DNA of 51,345 nucleotides from positions 1 to 51,345 of IMG/VR virus record IMGVR_UViG_3300044699_000037. The stretch is one strand, 5' to 3'. Below, in pieces: positions 9,293-17,933 of this stretch (position 1 is the first letter of the stretch; each line of letters starts with the position of its first letter). The notes under the pieces are model-generated. The model searched no databases. It was not told where the DNA came from and worked only from the letters and a program-made list of their open reading frames with translations. Position numbers and translations under genes: made by a program. The DNA comes from a virus.

Positions 9293-9655
9293 TTACGTGA
9301 TTGTCGTGATGATCTGCTGCGTCAACACGAACACCGTTACAGATGGACTGGATGCTGTCATCTGAACAGCATATTGTCCCGTCGGGAGACGTACCGAGAT
9401 CTGCTTGACCACTGATGCCACGGCATTAATGCCAAAGGCAACCATCGGCTCCGTATCGAAGTTTGCCCCACCGTCTGACGATGGATAGACAAAGACGCCT
9501 ACTGGCATCGATATATTCGATCCGTATCGAGCGCCGAACGGGACCTGAACCTCTAGGCCGTTGGTGATGTTGACCGTGACGGTTAGGGATTGCCCGTGAG
9601 AGAGGAACTGGCCAGCATTAAGGGATGCGGTCCATGCCAGTGTTGGATTAGCCAT
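9293..9655 (-). CDS. Small beta-rich virion protein
   Basis: 120 residues from ATG 9655, chosen because it overlaps the upstream glycosyltransferase stop (ATGGCTAA) and begins ANPTLAWTASLNAGQF. It shows strands with an Ig-like rhythm (SLTVTVNITNGLEVQVPF, then QISVRLPTGQYAVQMTA). Likely a decoration or fibre-associated protein; family not recognised. Confidence 0.5.
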   Translation of the reverse strand: MANPTLAWTASLNAGQFLSHGQSLTVTVNITNGLEVQVPFGARYGSNISMPVGVFVYPSSDGGANFDTEPMVAFGINAVASVVKQISVRLPTGQYAVQMTASSPSVTVFVLTQQIITTIT

Positions 9656-10337
9656 CGAATGCCTCGACAACCTTCCGCCGCGTTGCGGAGAGCTTCGGCG
9701 GCTTGTGGTCGGTTAAGCGGACCTTGCGAATCTCCAGATGCGGAGACTCAATGCCAGGGACCGCGAAGGTTTTGATTCCAAGCTTATGGAGTCGAAGGAA
9801 GAAGCTATGGTCCTCGCCGAACGGTGCAGTGATGCCAAATGGCGACTCGCCAGGCAATCCCTGCCGGATGCGCTCGAATACGCGCTTACGAATCATCAGG
9901 GCACCGGCTCCTGCGGAGTCCACTTGGAACGCCTTGGCCTTGGAATGCCAGGCTGCAATGGGCTCGAATCCTTTGCCGTTGTACTGGTAGATGACCGGGC
10001 TGTACGGCTGAATCTTGTGCATGTACAGTGCCGTGAGCACGTCGCAGTCGTATTCGGTCATCTTCCGGAACATGCGAGCCGCCAGATCTGGCTCTGGAGC
10101 ATGATCCGTGTCGAGCATGAGAAGCCAATCGCCAAGCACTCTGTCGGCAACAGAGTCGCGCGCAAACGCATGGAAGCTCACCGTGGATTTGTCGTAATGC
10201 ACAACCTCGCCGGGGTTGCACATGTACTCGCTGTTGTACTGCACCAACTGTCCCCAGGCCCAGCAAAATGGTTCCAGCACAGCAGGCACGCCACCCATGT
10301 ACGCGATCGTCCCAATGATCTTCTTGGTTAGGAGCAT
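9648..10337 (-). CDS. Glycosyltransferase, GT-A fold
   Basis: 229 residues from ATG 10337, which overlaps the preceding stop by ten bases; an upstream in-frame extension is unlikely. The metal-binding DxD is DWLLMLDTDHAPEPD, preceded by a nucleotide-binding strand (KIIGTIAYMGGVPA). Downstream are GAGALMIRKRVFERI and an acidic GEDHSFFLRLHKLGI, matching the acceptor/catalytic part of family-2-like transferases. It sits in the glycan cassette, directly coupled to the GT-B/methyltransferase fusion. Sugar and acceptor unknown. Confidence 0.75.
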   Translation of the reverse strand: MLLTKKIIGTIAYMGGVPAVLEPFCWAWGQLVQYNSEYMCNPGEVVHYDKSTVSFHAFARDSVADRVLGDWLLMLDTDHAPEPDLAARMFRKMTEYDCDVLTALYMHKIQPYSPVIYQYNGKGFEPIAAWHSKAKAFQVDSAGAGALMIRKRVFERIRQGLPGESPFGITAPFGEDHSFFLRLHKLGIKTFAVPGIESPHLEIRKVRLTDHKPPKLSATRRKVVEAFDG

Positions 10338-11944
10338 GCCACTACCCCGTGTCCAGAGAAGTGGGCGTAATCCAGATCGCGCCATAGTGTTGGCTTGAGT
10401 CCTGACGCATCGAACCACGACCCCAGCAGATCCTTCGGGATGCGACGCCGATGCACCGAGGAGATGCCTGGGGCGTACTCCTTGTTCTGTGCGTCTGGAT
10501 CGCTGAGATGCTGCATGTCAACGGGACGATGGTCGTCGGGGCACGTCACCACTACTCGGCCAGCGGGCTTCAGGGCTTGCCTGGCCTGTGAGAGCGCGGC
10601 AATCGCATCGCTATCATCCATATGCTCTAGGATGTCGCCCAGGATCACCGTGTCGAACTGACCGATGATATCGATCGGGAGCTTGCGAGCATCAGCATAG
10701 ATGTGTGCGGCGGTCTTCCGTCCGGTGTTCGGATCATGCTCTCGCAGATCAACGTTCACCGCGTTACGGCGTGCCGAGAACGCAGCCGGGTCACCGGCTG
10801 ATCCAACGTTGAGAATGCGGCCATACGCCTGCGCGTCCTGGAAGGCGAACTGATATCTGAGCCCTTCGCAATGCACGCCGATCCAGCTTTCCCACTGATC
10901 CACAACGGTTTCCCAGTTGAATTGCGATCGTGCCCACATCATCATGGCGGGCCTGATGCGTGCTTGCAGGGCACCACCATCACCCGTGAACCTGACGAGT
11001 TCAGCCGCGAAGCGGGCCTGGGTAATGGCGTCGTTGATCGGGCCAGGAATCCACCCACCATGTTGCACGTTGTTGATCAGTGCGCCAATGGGCGTGACGA
11101 GCGGCACGGCACCGAGTGCTTGGGCTTCCATGCACGTGATGCAGGAGGTTTCGAAGAAGTCGGTGGGGTAGACCCACATGCCGGATGAGAGCCATTCCCG
11201 ATAGAGCGTGATCTGGTCCACACGACCGCGCCAATGCACGTTCGGGATGTTCTTCATACGGGCGAGGATGCGATCACGCGCCTCCCCCATCCAGCTATAT
11301 TGCTTCGCCATCTTGTTGATATTGTCGAATCCATAGAAAGCATGGAGTTCAAGGTCCGGCACATACTCCAGCGCCCGCTCGAATATCCCAAGGAGATTAA
11401 GCAAGCCACGGTCAGGGCTCGATGCCCACATGATCTTCTTATGGTTGCGCGTGATGGAGCCTTCGGCTTCCACCTGTCGCATGAGATCAGCGCGGATGCC
11501 GTTTGAGGAGACCGAGGCATTGCGCATGTACGGTAGGTTCCGCTCCATCAGGATGCGGTGCTCCTCAGTCAAGGGGAGCACACGATCAGCTTTCTCCACA
11601 CGTTCCTGGCTGTAGGTCGGATACAGGATGTCCTGGCAAAGAATCCAGCGTGGCTGATCGGGGCGACGGTCGCCGAACTTATCAAGCACTTCGGGACACC
11701 GAGACAGAATCCATAGCCCATCCTCGTTGAAATCGGCGTCCTTAAGTGGATGCCACACGGCTCCGCGCCACTCGCGGTGTCCGGTGAATGGCACAGGAGC
11801 ATAGCAGACGACATCGTGGCCTCGGCGGGCGAGACGCCAGGCCATTTCAGCCATAGCTGTCTCACTCCCGCCGATGCCACGTTCGGTTGCGTTACGCCAG
11901 TCGAATTTCTCGAAATGGACTGGTGAATAGTAGTGAATCTTCAT
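10328..11944 (-). CDS. Bifunctional GT-B glycosyltransferase / SAM methyltransferase
   Basis: 538 residues. The N-terminal ~370 are a GT4-like GT-B transferase: GIGGSETAMAEMAWRLARRG near residue 24, KIMWASSPDRGLLNLLGIFE at the inter-domain hinge, and the donor-site acidic region SSGMWVYPTDFFETSCITCM. The last ~160 are a class I methyltransferase: motif I ILNVGSAGDPAAF, motif II AVNVDLREHD, and FDTVILGDILEHMDD. The two halves probably act on the same glycan, transferring a sugar and then methylating it. The reading frame is intact across the junction. Confidence 0.85.
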   Translation of the reverse strand: MKIHYYSPVHFEKFDWRNATERGIGGSETAMAEMAWRLARRGHDVVCYAPVPFTGHREWRGAVWHPLKDADFNEDGLWILSRCPEVLDKFGDRRPDQPRWILCQDILYPTYSQERVEKADRVLPLTEEHRILMERNLPYMRNASVSSNGIRADLMRQVEAEGSITRNHKKIMWASSPDRGLLNLLGIFERALEYVPDLELHAFYGFDNINKMAKQYSWMGEARDRILARMKNIPNVHWRGRVDQITLYREWLSSGMWVYPTDFFETSCITCMEAQALGAVPLVTPIGALINNVQHGGWIPGPINDAITQARFAAELVRFTGDGGALQARIRPAMMMWARSQFNWETVVDQWESWIGVHCEGLRYQFAFQDAQAYGRILNVGSAGDPAAFSARRNAVNVDLREHDPNTGRKTAAHIYADARKLPIDIIGQFDTVILGDILEHMDDSDAIAALSQARQALKPAGRVVVTCPDDHRPVDMQHLSDPDAQNKEYAPGISSVHRRRIPKDLLGSWFDASGLKPTLWRDLDYAHFSGHGVVACS

Positions 11945-11967
11945 GCTTCCTCCTCATGGTGCTGCGC

Positions 11968-12444
11968 TTAGTTCTCTTGGAACTCGGTCGTGATGTCGAT
12001 GGCAATCGACGCCGCGTTCGAGATCGAGTAGATCTCCATGTTTCCACTTGCTCCACTACCAGTCAACAGCGCCAGGGCGTGGTCGACTTCGAGCGCGACC
12101 CATCCACCCATACCACCCGTCTGCGCCAGTCCGATCGTCAGCCGGGTTACAGCCGTAGTTCCTGCGGTCAACGCGGTGGCGTCATTGGCCCAGATGCTGG
12201 AAGCAGCCGGGCTGTTGCCATTGCGCTTAGAAGGGGTTGTTGAGGTCCCACCCGAACCTGGGGTGGTGAAGGTCTTCACGCGTAGCTGGGCACCACCAGC
12301 GGTACCCGAACGGCACGCCCCGTACACACCCATGATGCGCACGGTCGCCTGCGCCGTGGTCGTCAGGGCACGCACGTGCTCCGACTCCGAGGCCGCGCCT
12401 GAAGAGGTCGTAGTTGCACGTGACACATCGTAGTAGAAAGGCAA
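11968..12444 (-). CDS. Small Ala/Thr/Gly-rich virion protein
   Basis: 158 residues from TTG 12444, chosen because AAGGAG lies eight bases upstream. The composition (Ala, Thr, Gly, Ser; few charged residues) and strand pattern (TAQATVRIMGVYGACRSG, then NMEIYSISNAASIAIDIT) resemble capsid decoration proteins. Similar small beta proteins at 12726-13058, 17934-18192 and 18209-18697 suggest a group of head-surface proteins. Confidence 0.5.
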   Translation of the reverse strand: MPFYYDVSRATTTSSGAASESEHVRALTTTAQATVRIMGVYGACRSGTAGGAQLRVKTFTTPGSGGTSTTPSKRNGNSPAASSIWANDATALTAGTTAVTRLTIGLAQTGGMGGWVALEVDHALALLTGSGASGNMEIYSISNAASIAIDITTEFQEN

Positions 12445-12456
12445 AGCCGTATCTCC

Positions 12457-12726
12457 TTATGAAATAAGTGGTTTACCATCCCGGACTACCTCGTCCGGAA
12501 TCTGCTGTAGATCGAGCTTTCCGTGCGTCTCCGCGCACACTTCGCAGAGGTAAAAAACAAAGGGGCTCCACGTTTTCAGCACACCGCCACCAGAGGTCCC
12601 GCAGTTGGCGCAGAACACCTCCTCGATCATCCCGATGGGACTGGGCTTTTCCTTGCGGTGCCTGGTCCCGAGTGCGGCAGAGAGCCGTGAATCTGGAAGC
12701 TTGAGAGGGTTAAGTGCGTCGTCCAC
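12457..12726 (-). CDS. Zinc-ribbon small protein
   Basis: 89 residues from GTG 12726, overlapping the upstream TAG (TAGTG). It carries two CxxC knuckles 22 residues apart: VFCANCGTSG and FYLCEVCAETHG. This is a zinc-ribbon pattern without a nuclease motif. The role is unknown; it lies between two putative decoration proteins. Confidence 0.5.
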   Translation of the reverse strand: MDDALNPLKLPDSRLSAALGTRHRKEKPSPIGMIEEVFCANCGTSGGGVLKTWSPFVFYLCEVCAETHGKLDLQQIPDEVVRDGKPLIS

Positions 12727-13058
12727 TAGTTGACGAAGGCCGCGACGTGATGACCCGCACCAGCCGACGTGCTCCCGAAGATCGCGGTGGTCGCAAACAC
12801 CGAGAGCCTGGTCGGGAAGTACATCTCCCCGTTGGACGGGGCCACCACCACGCTCTGTGTGTTCGGGACCGCTACGACAAACGTCGGCGTGGTTGTCCCA
12901 ATGGTCACGCTCGACGCTGCGGCATCGAAGAACTGGAAGTAGATCGCTGCACCGCTTCCGTTGGTACAGATCAGCATCTGGATGCCGGTGCGACCAGGGG
13001 AGATGTTCGCCCCCGTGTTGCCAGGGTCTCGAATACCTGTAGAACTCGTTGCTTCCAT
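12726..13058 (-). CDS. Small beta-rich virion protein
   Basis: 110 residues; ATG preceded by AAAGG. Composition and strands (IQMLICTNGSGAAIYFQFFD, then SVVVAPSNGEMYFPTRLSVF) fit a small beta-sandwich, probably capsid surface. It is coupled to the zinc-ribbon gene through TAGTG. Not assigned to a family. Confidence 0.5.
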   Translation of the reverse strand: MEATSSTGIRDPGNTGANISPGRTGIQMLICTNGSGAAIYFQFFDAAASSVTIGTTTPTFVVAVPNTQSVVVAPSNGEMYFPTRLSVFATTAIFGSTSAGAGHHVAAFVN

Positions 13059-13190
13059 TTAACCTTTCCCTCTATGGGCTAGAATGCAGTCTGCGATGCG
13101 AAGCAGCTTTTCCCGACATTCCGGACAGACATGGGCGTGGCGTCGCAACGTGAATGCCGCCCGAGCCAGGCGGTCGTTGTCCTGTGCCAC
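13059..13190 (-). CDS. 43-residue CxxC protein
   Basis: The start is GTG 13190, where it forms TAGTG with the preceding stop. The sequence is basic and helical with one knuckle, HAHVCPECREKLLRIADC, which could bind zinc with the flanking His and the last Cys. It ends one base before the next gene's start. No function inferred. Confidence 0.45.
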   Translation of the reverse strand: MAQDNDRLARAAFTLRRHAHVCPECREKLLRIADCILAHRGKG

Positions 13191-13456
13191 TATGCATCTC
13201 CTGCTCCCTCGACTGGAGTCCGAATGGATAGCGTGACGTAGCACCAGTCTTCATCGCGAGTATCGACATTGAAGTGGTAGCCGACTGCTGGGGCTGCCAC
13301 ACGAAGCTGGTCCTCGTTCCACGCGCGCACTTTCGCCTTAATTAACGGGGTCGTGCTGAGATGGCAGAGCATAAGAATCGCTCCGATCTCGATACCATTG
13401 AGATACTTTTCGTCCTCAGACAGCCATGTAATACCGTCTGGAACGAACTTCTCCAC
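13190..13456 (-). CDS. Hypothetical protein
   Basis: 88 residues from GTG 13456. A helix-poor, strand-rich sequence (IEIGAILMLCHLSTTPLIKA, then EDWCYVTLSIRTPVEGAG). The frame is open further upstream (…QYPRHTC) without a good start, so the N-terminus is uncertain. Unrecognised. Confidence 0.4.
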   Translation of the reverse strand: MEKFVPDGITWLSEDEKYLNGIEIGAILMLCHLSTTPLIKAKVRAWNEDQLRVAAPAVGYHFNVDTRDEDWCYVTLSIRTPVEGAGDA

Positions 13457-13508
13457 GAGGCAAGTGTGACGCGGATACTGCCGGAGACAAAGCCTTTAGG
13501 CGGGAGAG

Positions 13509-13802
13509 CTAATCGTCGTCTTCAGAACCGTCTTCGTCACCCTCTATGAAGCGGTTGTACTGGCCTGGGTCAACCGGGATCGAGGAGATCTCCATGTTGA
13601 ACGGGTGCCACATGGCCCGCATGTCGTCTGGGGCCTGGTAGTACATGTACGGCTGTCCATCCACCGTGATCCCCAGGATGTTCGGTCCCACCTCATCCCA
13701 CAGGATATGCAGGCGCTTGAAGGCCAGAGGCTTATTCAGGGAGGTCTCCTCGGCAACCATCGAGGGATACAACGTAGCCTTGGCCGATATCCGCTTCGAC
13801 AT
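13509..13802 (-). CDS. Hypothetical protein with acidic tail
   Basis: 97 residues. ATG 13802 is preferred over ATG 13817 because GGGAG is correctly spaced before it. The core is ordinary globular sequence (HILWDEVGPNILGITVDG, then PFNMEISSIPVDPGQYNRF); the end is strongly acidic (EGDEDGSEDDD). The start lies inside the 3' end of the glycosyltransferase gene. Confidence 0.45.
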   Translation of the reverse strand: MSKRISAKATLYPSMVAEETSLNKPLAFKRLHILWDEVGPNILGITVDGQPYMYYQAPDDMRAMWHPFNMEISSIPVDPGQYNRFIEGDEDGSEDDD

Positions 13803-14419
13803 GCTGACTCCCTTCATATCCTCGTGGCCAGATGGTCATCGGGGTCGTATGTCCAATCGGGGTGTCCATGTCGGCATAGATGGAGAACCCGAGCCCCCTG
13901 GCCTTGGTGCAGAAATGGAGGTCTTCACTGAGCCGTTCTGTGTTCACCTGACCCACCTCAAACCAGGGGGCAGGCATGGCTGTGAGGACCTTCTTCCTGA
14001 TCAGCATACCCCCAGTTCCAGCCGCCACACACTCAACGAGGCCGCTCTCAGGGAGGTCCTTCCAGGCCCACTTCTCGTACCGGCCATCAGGAAGCTGGTC
14101 CCGCATGATGACGGTGCTGAGAGGCGGCTGTCGGCCTGAACAGATCGGAACCGTGATGTCCTTGTTATGGTGGAGGAGCGAGATCAAGGTGGTGGCCTCG
14201 AAGATGTGATCGTCCCCCATGATCCAGAGCCACTCCCCCACCATATCCTTAACGATGCCGTTGAGTCCCGAACGCGATGTCGATGCCGAAGGACCAGATG
14301 ATCTCGGTCCCAATCGGGGCCTGGAGCCCCAAGAGGCTCGTCATGAACCTGCCGTACCGTGTAAGCTCCCCGGTCTGAATGCCGATGGTACCCGGTGGGT
14401 ACCCTTTGACTGGGATCAA
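13732..14419 (-). CDS. GT-A glycosyltransferase, one frameshift; paralogue of 16710-17465
   Basis: I place the start at TTG 14419, which overlaps the upstream stop as TTGA. It reads IPVKGYPPGTIGIQTGELTR to about 14270, then continues one frame over as SGLNGIVKDMVGEWLWIMGD. Joined this way it aligns end to end with the protein at 16710-17465 (shared PPGT, L(S/T)RY, KAP(I/V)GT, GEW(L/V)WI(M/L)GDDH, GGMLIRK and PWFE.G). GDDH is the DxD-like metal site. The last ~30 residues overlap the next gene and may reflect another indel. Confidence 0.7.
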
Positions 14420-14868
14420 CGCTTCACCTGAGCCGGGAGCCCCACAACAGTGACCCCGTTTGGCACGGATTGAAGAACAACTGCGCCAGCACCAACCATC
14501 GCCGACTCCCCAATGATCACACCGGGCAGGACGATGGCTCCTGCGCCAATGGCAGCGAAGTCCATGATGCGCGGTGGCTCGGCAACATAGTGGACGTTCC
14601 CGGCCCGAGGATACCGATCGTCAGTGAATGTGGCATTCGGGCCAATGAAGACCTTTATGCCGAGGATTGTACTGTTAGGCAGGAACACCCCGTGCTGGAT
14701 GTGGGTGCCATCACCGATTCTCGTATCCGTCCCGATGTAGCAGTTGCTCCCGATCACGCAGTCCCGTCCGATGATGGTGCCCTTGCGGATGATCGTGTTC
14801 GCCCAGACCCTGGTACCAGGCCCGATGTAGACGCCCGGATCGATGACTGCCGTGCTGTGGATACTCAT
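14416..14868 (-). CDS. Left-handed beta-helix acyltransferase
   Basis: 150 residues of hexapeptide repeats typical of LbH acetyltransferases: IDPGVYIGPGTRVWANTI, TIIGRDCVIGSNCYIG, GVFLPNSTILGIKVFIGPNA, GAIVLPGVIIGESAMVGAGA. Its length and its closing VPNGVTVVGLPAQ resemble WbpD/WlbB-type sugar N-acetyltransferases. It overlaps the dehydrogenase stop by four bases. Probably acetylates a nucleotide-sugar or glycan residue made by this cassette; the substrate cannot be read from the sequence. Confidence 0.8.
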   Translation of the reverse strand: MSIHSTAVIDPGVYIGPGTRVWANTIIRKGTIIGRDCVIGSNCYIGTDTRIGDGTHIQHGVFLPNSTILGIKVFIGPNATFTDDRYPRAGNVHYVAEPPRIMDFAAIGAGAIVLPGVIIGESAMVGAGAVVLQSVPNGVTVVGLPAQVKR

Positions 14869-16100
14869 CGTCTCCCCACTCGATAGACCATCACGCCCGG
14901 CTGGTCATCGATCATCCCCCAAGGATCTATCACGACAGATCCGACAGGGAACTTCCATGTCTTGTACTCGTCGTGGTTGCACCCAATGACGTAGATGCCC
15001 TTCTGAAGATGGGAGCACTTCGCCCACGATACCGTCAGCCGATGCTTCATGAGATTAAACAGGAGCTTGCTGGGACTGCCGATTTCGAGGTTGGTGTTCT
15101 TCTTGTACTCCGGCCCACACACCAACACAGGCAGCTTGAGCAGTTCAGCGTAGTACGTCACGACATCCGCGAGCCATTGGGTCTGCTTCTCACGAGCCTC
15201 GACGAGCCAGCCGAATGGATCAGTGGACAACCGAAGCTCTTTCGCGAGATGCGACAGCGCGATCTGGTCACGAGGATGGCATCCACCACCATCCCCCATG
15301 CCACCACGCATATACCGTGAACTGACGATACGATCCGTTGCCTGGGAGAGCGCCGTGGACACGTCGTCGCAGTTGGCTCCGAGCTTGTCGCACATCTCCA
15401 TGACGGTGTTCGCGAGCGAGATCTTCATGCCGATCGCCGCGTTGTAGACCATCTTCGTAAGCTCAGCCGACTCGATCGACATCGACAGTACCGGCGCACC
15501 GTGCATCTTCTGATGAGCATCCTTGAGCATCCACCGAGCCAGGCCATCACCACCACCGGCCAACACGAACTCGGGGTGGGTCCAGTCGTGAACGGTAGTC
15601 CCCATCGCAATGAAGCATGGGCTGTAGATCAGATGCACATCCTGGTTGTGTGCCACGTGCGGGAGCAGGAGGCGACGTGTCGTACCAGGGAGCACGGTCG
15701 AGACGATTACCACGACCGTTGGGCGTGTGATGACACGCACCAACTCCTTCACGGCAGCTTCGAGGAAGCCGTAGAAGAAGTCCTGCGGCTGACCGTCAAA
15801 GGGCTCAATCCCCTCGCACTCAGGCTTGTGAGGGGTCTGGACAGCGACGAAGATCAGGTTGGCATCACGAGCCACCTGCTCAATGGTGTCGTGCCACGTC
15901 ACGGTGACGCCGGACTCAAGTAGCTCCGGGACGCCCTCTTCCTGGTACGGGATCGCCTTCTTCTCTAGATATCCACGCACGTCCTTGTTGACATCGGTTC
16001 CGCACACCGTATGCCCAGCCTTTGCCATCGCCAGAGCGCACGGAAGTCCAAGCTTGCCGAGTCCTACCCAGCCGACCGTCACCTTGCTATTGATGGTCAT
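14865..16100 (-). CDS. UDP-glucose/GDP-mannose 6-dehydrogenase family protein
   Basis: 411 residues. The Rossmann loop is VGWVGLGKLGLPCALAMA. A central helical domain (ESAELTKMVYNAAIGMKISL) follows, then the catalytic region GGMGDGGGCHPRD, in which the nucleophilic Cys of the family's GGSCFPKD motif is present. The C-terminal nucleotide domain is more diverged (VLVCGPEYKKNTNLEIGSPS). The family oxidises the sugar 6-OH to a carboxylate using NAD. Beside an acyltransferase and transferases it probably supplies an acidic activated sugar, or oxidises a host-made one. Confidence 0.8.
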   Translation of the reverse strand: MTINSKVTVGWVGLGKLGLPCALAMAKAGHTVCGTDVNKDVRGYLEKKAIPYQEEGVPELLESGVTVTWHDTIEQVARDANLIFVAVQTPHKPECEGIEPFDGQPQDFFYGFLEAAVKELVRVITRPTVVVIVSTVLPGTTRRLLLPHVAHNQDVHLIYSPCFIAMGTTVHDWTHPEFVLAGGGDGLARWMLKDAHQKMHGAPVLSMSIESAELTKMVYNAAIGMKISLANTVMEMCDKLGANCDDVSTALSQATDRIVSSRYMRGGMGDGGGCHPRDQIALSHLAKELRLSTDPFGWLVEAREKQTQWLADVVTYYAELLKLPVLVCGPEYKKNTNLEIGSPSKLLFNLMKHRLTVSWAKCSHLQKGIYVIGCNHDEYKTWKFPVGSVVIDPWGMIDDQPGVMVYRVGRR

Positions 16101-16759
16101 GCGTAGAACTTCTGGTAGATCCGACCGGCATGCAACCCCATGTTGGCGTACATCTGGAGCGTGTAGAACGTGGAGGGATCGTAGTCATTCCCCGCCCGCG
16201 TGTCGTCCTGGTGCCCACCAGTCAGATCGTCTCGGTCGTGCGTGATATCGATCTCAGGCGTCTGACGATGCCGATCAAGGAACCCACCGATGATCTGCCA
16301 CCAGGTGTCGTTGGCCCCGTTCTGTGACCATCCGACGAGTTGCACCCACTTTGTCGGAATGATGGGGAACACGTTGAGCCCGTTGTACCAGCCCTCGTGA
16401 TTCGTCCGTGGATTGATGACTAGATCGTCCGAGACCTCCATGAGCACATCATCCCAACGCTGGGAGTTCATGATGGCGTCATCGTTCCAGAGAAATACCC
16501 ACTTCCCGGCGATATGGGGGAGCAGCCGCTCACGGATGGCGAGGTGCAGATTAGCGTAGCCATACCGTGGTCCCGTGAAGTAGAAGACGCTGGAGCGTGG
16601 GGTGTACTGGTCCTTCGTGTTATCGTCCTCGTCCAAGTACGCCAGGACATGGAGCCGCGTATGATCCGTGGCGGTATCGACGAGGGACTGTATGGAGCGG
16701 TCGAAGGACTTAGGCCGACCCCGCGTCGGGCACAGGAGCGTCACTAACGGGTCGCTCAT
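16097..16759 (-). CDS. Family-2-like glycosyltransferase
   Basis: 220 residues. It opens with the canonical VTLLCPTRGRPKSFDRSIQS, followed by HVLAYLDEDDNT and the metal-binding WVFLWNDDAIMNSQRWDDVL. The C-terminal part, GGHQDDTRAGNDYDPST, is acidic. The start overlaps the upstream transferase by 50 bases and the stop overlaps the dehydrogenase start by four, so it is co-translated with the cassette. Confidence 0.75.
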   Translation of the reverse strand: MSDPLVTLLCPTRGRPKSFDRSIQSLVDTATDHTRLHVLAYLDEDDNTKDQYTPRSSVFYFTGPRYGYANLHLAIRERLLPHIAGKWVFLWNDDAIMNSQRWDDVLMEVSDDLVINPRTNHEGWYNGLNVFPIIPTKWVQLVGWSQNGANDTWWQIIGGFLDRHRQTPEIDITHDRDDLTGGHQDDTRAGNDYDPSTFYTLQMYANMGLHAGRIYQKFYA

Positions 16760-17465
16760 CTGGCTTCTCCTCTACATTCTTCCTGGTCGTCAACCCTTGA
16801 TCCATGCGGAGCATCATCCGTTCATCACCATTCAGCACGGCCACAGGCACCAGATTACCTTCCAGTACCACGGGGATGATGGTCGCAGGAGTAATATGTC
16901 CTATCGCCTGGCGAGTGTCAACGTGGACTTTAAATCCCTTCTCTCTGGCCTTCCGGCAGAAGTACAGATCCTCGCTGATATGCTCCCCGTCCATCTTCCC
17001 GGCTTCGAACCAGGGGTCACCGATGGCGTCCAGGACTGGCTTCCGAATCAGCATGCCTGCCGATCCGTTGCCGTCCACCTCCATCATCCCGCCGTACTTG
17101 ATATGGGACCACGGTGCCTGGAGATACATGGTGCCCGTGTCCTTGGGGTAGGTGACAGGGTAGTGCGGGAAGTCTCGCTTGGCGCAGAGCGGAACGATGA
17201 TGTCCTTCTGCGTATTCAGCAGATGCAGCAGGACCTCGCCGTGAAAGGTATGGTCGTCGCCGAGAATCCACACCCACTCTCCCTGCATATTCCGGATACC
17301 GTGGTTGATGCCCTTGACGATCTCCACGCCCTTCTGCCAGTACATGATGGTCCCGACTGGAGCCTTCAAGCGGACCAGTGAGATCGAGAAGTCGGAGTAG
17401 CGGGAGAGTTCGTTTGAAACGATTACAACTGTGCCGGGCGGGTGTTCGCAATCCACAAAGTACAT
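16710..17465 (-). CDS. GT-A glycosyltransferase
   Basis: 251 residues. The DxD-equivalent is GEWVWILGDDHTFHGEVLLH, with GSAGMLIRKPVLDAIGDPWF and ISEDLYFCRKAREKGFKVHV downstream, the usual acceptor-loop arrangement. It is the intact relative of the frameshifted 13732-14419 product; the two probably arose by duplication. First gene of the glycan cassette in transcription order. Confidence 0.75.
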   Translation of the reverse strand: MYFVDCEHPPGTVVIVSNELSRYSDFSISLVRLKAPVGTIMYWQKGVEIVKGINHGIRNMQGEWVWILGDDHTFHGEVLLHLLNTQKDIIVPLCAKRDFPHYPVTYPKDTGTMYLQAPWSHIKYGGMMEVDGNGSAGMLIRKPVLDAIGDPWFEAGKMDGEHISEDLYFCRKAREKGFKVHVDTRQAIGHITPATIIPVVLEGNLVPVAVLNGDERMMLRMDQGLTTRKNVEEKPDERPVSDAPVPDAGSA

Positions 17466-17483
17466 ACGATCCTCCTCATTGGG

Positions 17484-17870
17484 TTATCCAAAGCGCCTCT
17501 GCTCTAGGGGGACATCGATCCACGGGCACATCTGAGCCCAGATGTCGATGCTGGTCTGACGTTCCTTTTCCCGGAAATACTTTCGTTCCTTGAAGTCGTA
17601 CAAAGTCACGCACGTCTGCCTATCATACGCTCTTCGCAGGGCGGCGACCTCTGACCTCCAAGAAAAGTTGTCGTTCTGAGCTTCGATGCGGTGGAGCCGG
17701 ACTTCGGCTTCGATGCGATTGGCGGTGTAGATGATAGCGATGCAGACGATAGCGACGAGGACAGCCCAGATAACGATGGTGCCACGAGCAGTGAGGGCGG
17801 CGTTGCCGTAGGAAAGGCTGAGCCCATTCCCATTGCCGTTGCCGTTAACGTGCTGATCCTTACGCTTCAC
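17484..17870 (-). CDS. Single-pass membrane protein
   Basis: 128 residues from GTG 17870. A hydrophilic Asn/Gly-repeat N-terminus (NGNGNGNG) is followed by one membrane segment, GTIVIWAVLVAIVCIAIIYT (about residues 30-49), then a basic helical tail with RLHRIEAQNDNFSWRSEVAA. It could be a holin- or spanin-like protein by shape, but nothing specific supports that. Confidence 0.5.
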   Translation of the reverse strand: MKRKDQHVNGNGNGNGLSLSYGNAALTARGTIVIWAVLVAIVCIAIIYTANRIEAEVRLHRIEAQNDNFSWRSEVAALRRAYDRQTCVTLYDFKERKYFREKERQTSIDIWAQMCPWIDVPLEQRRFG

Positions 17871-17933
17871 GATTTATGTCGTCGTCAATGCCTGGATGAT
17901 CCGCGTTAGTGGGATGCGCGGCCCCCCGACTGC

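Noticed and set aside
17484-17870. Holin call for the single-pass membrane protein (also 27204-27479 and 32551-32697)
   Set aside because: Topology alone is not enough and no endolysin lies nearby.
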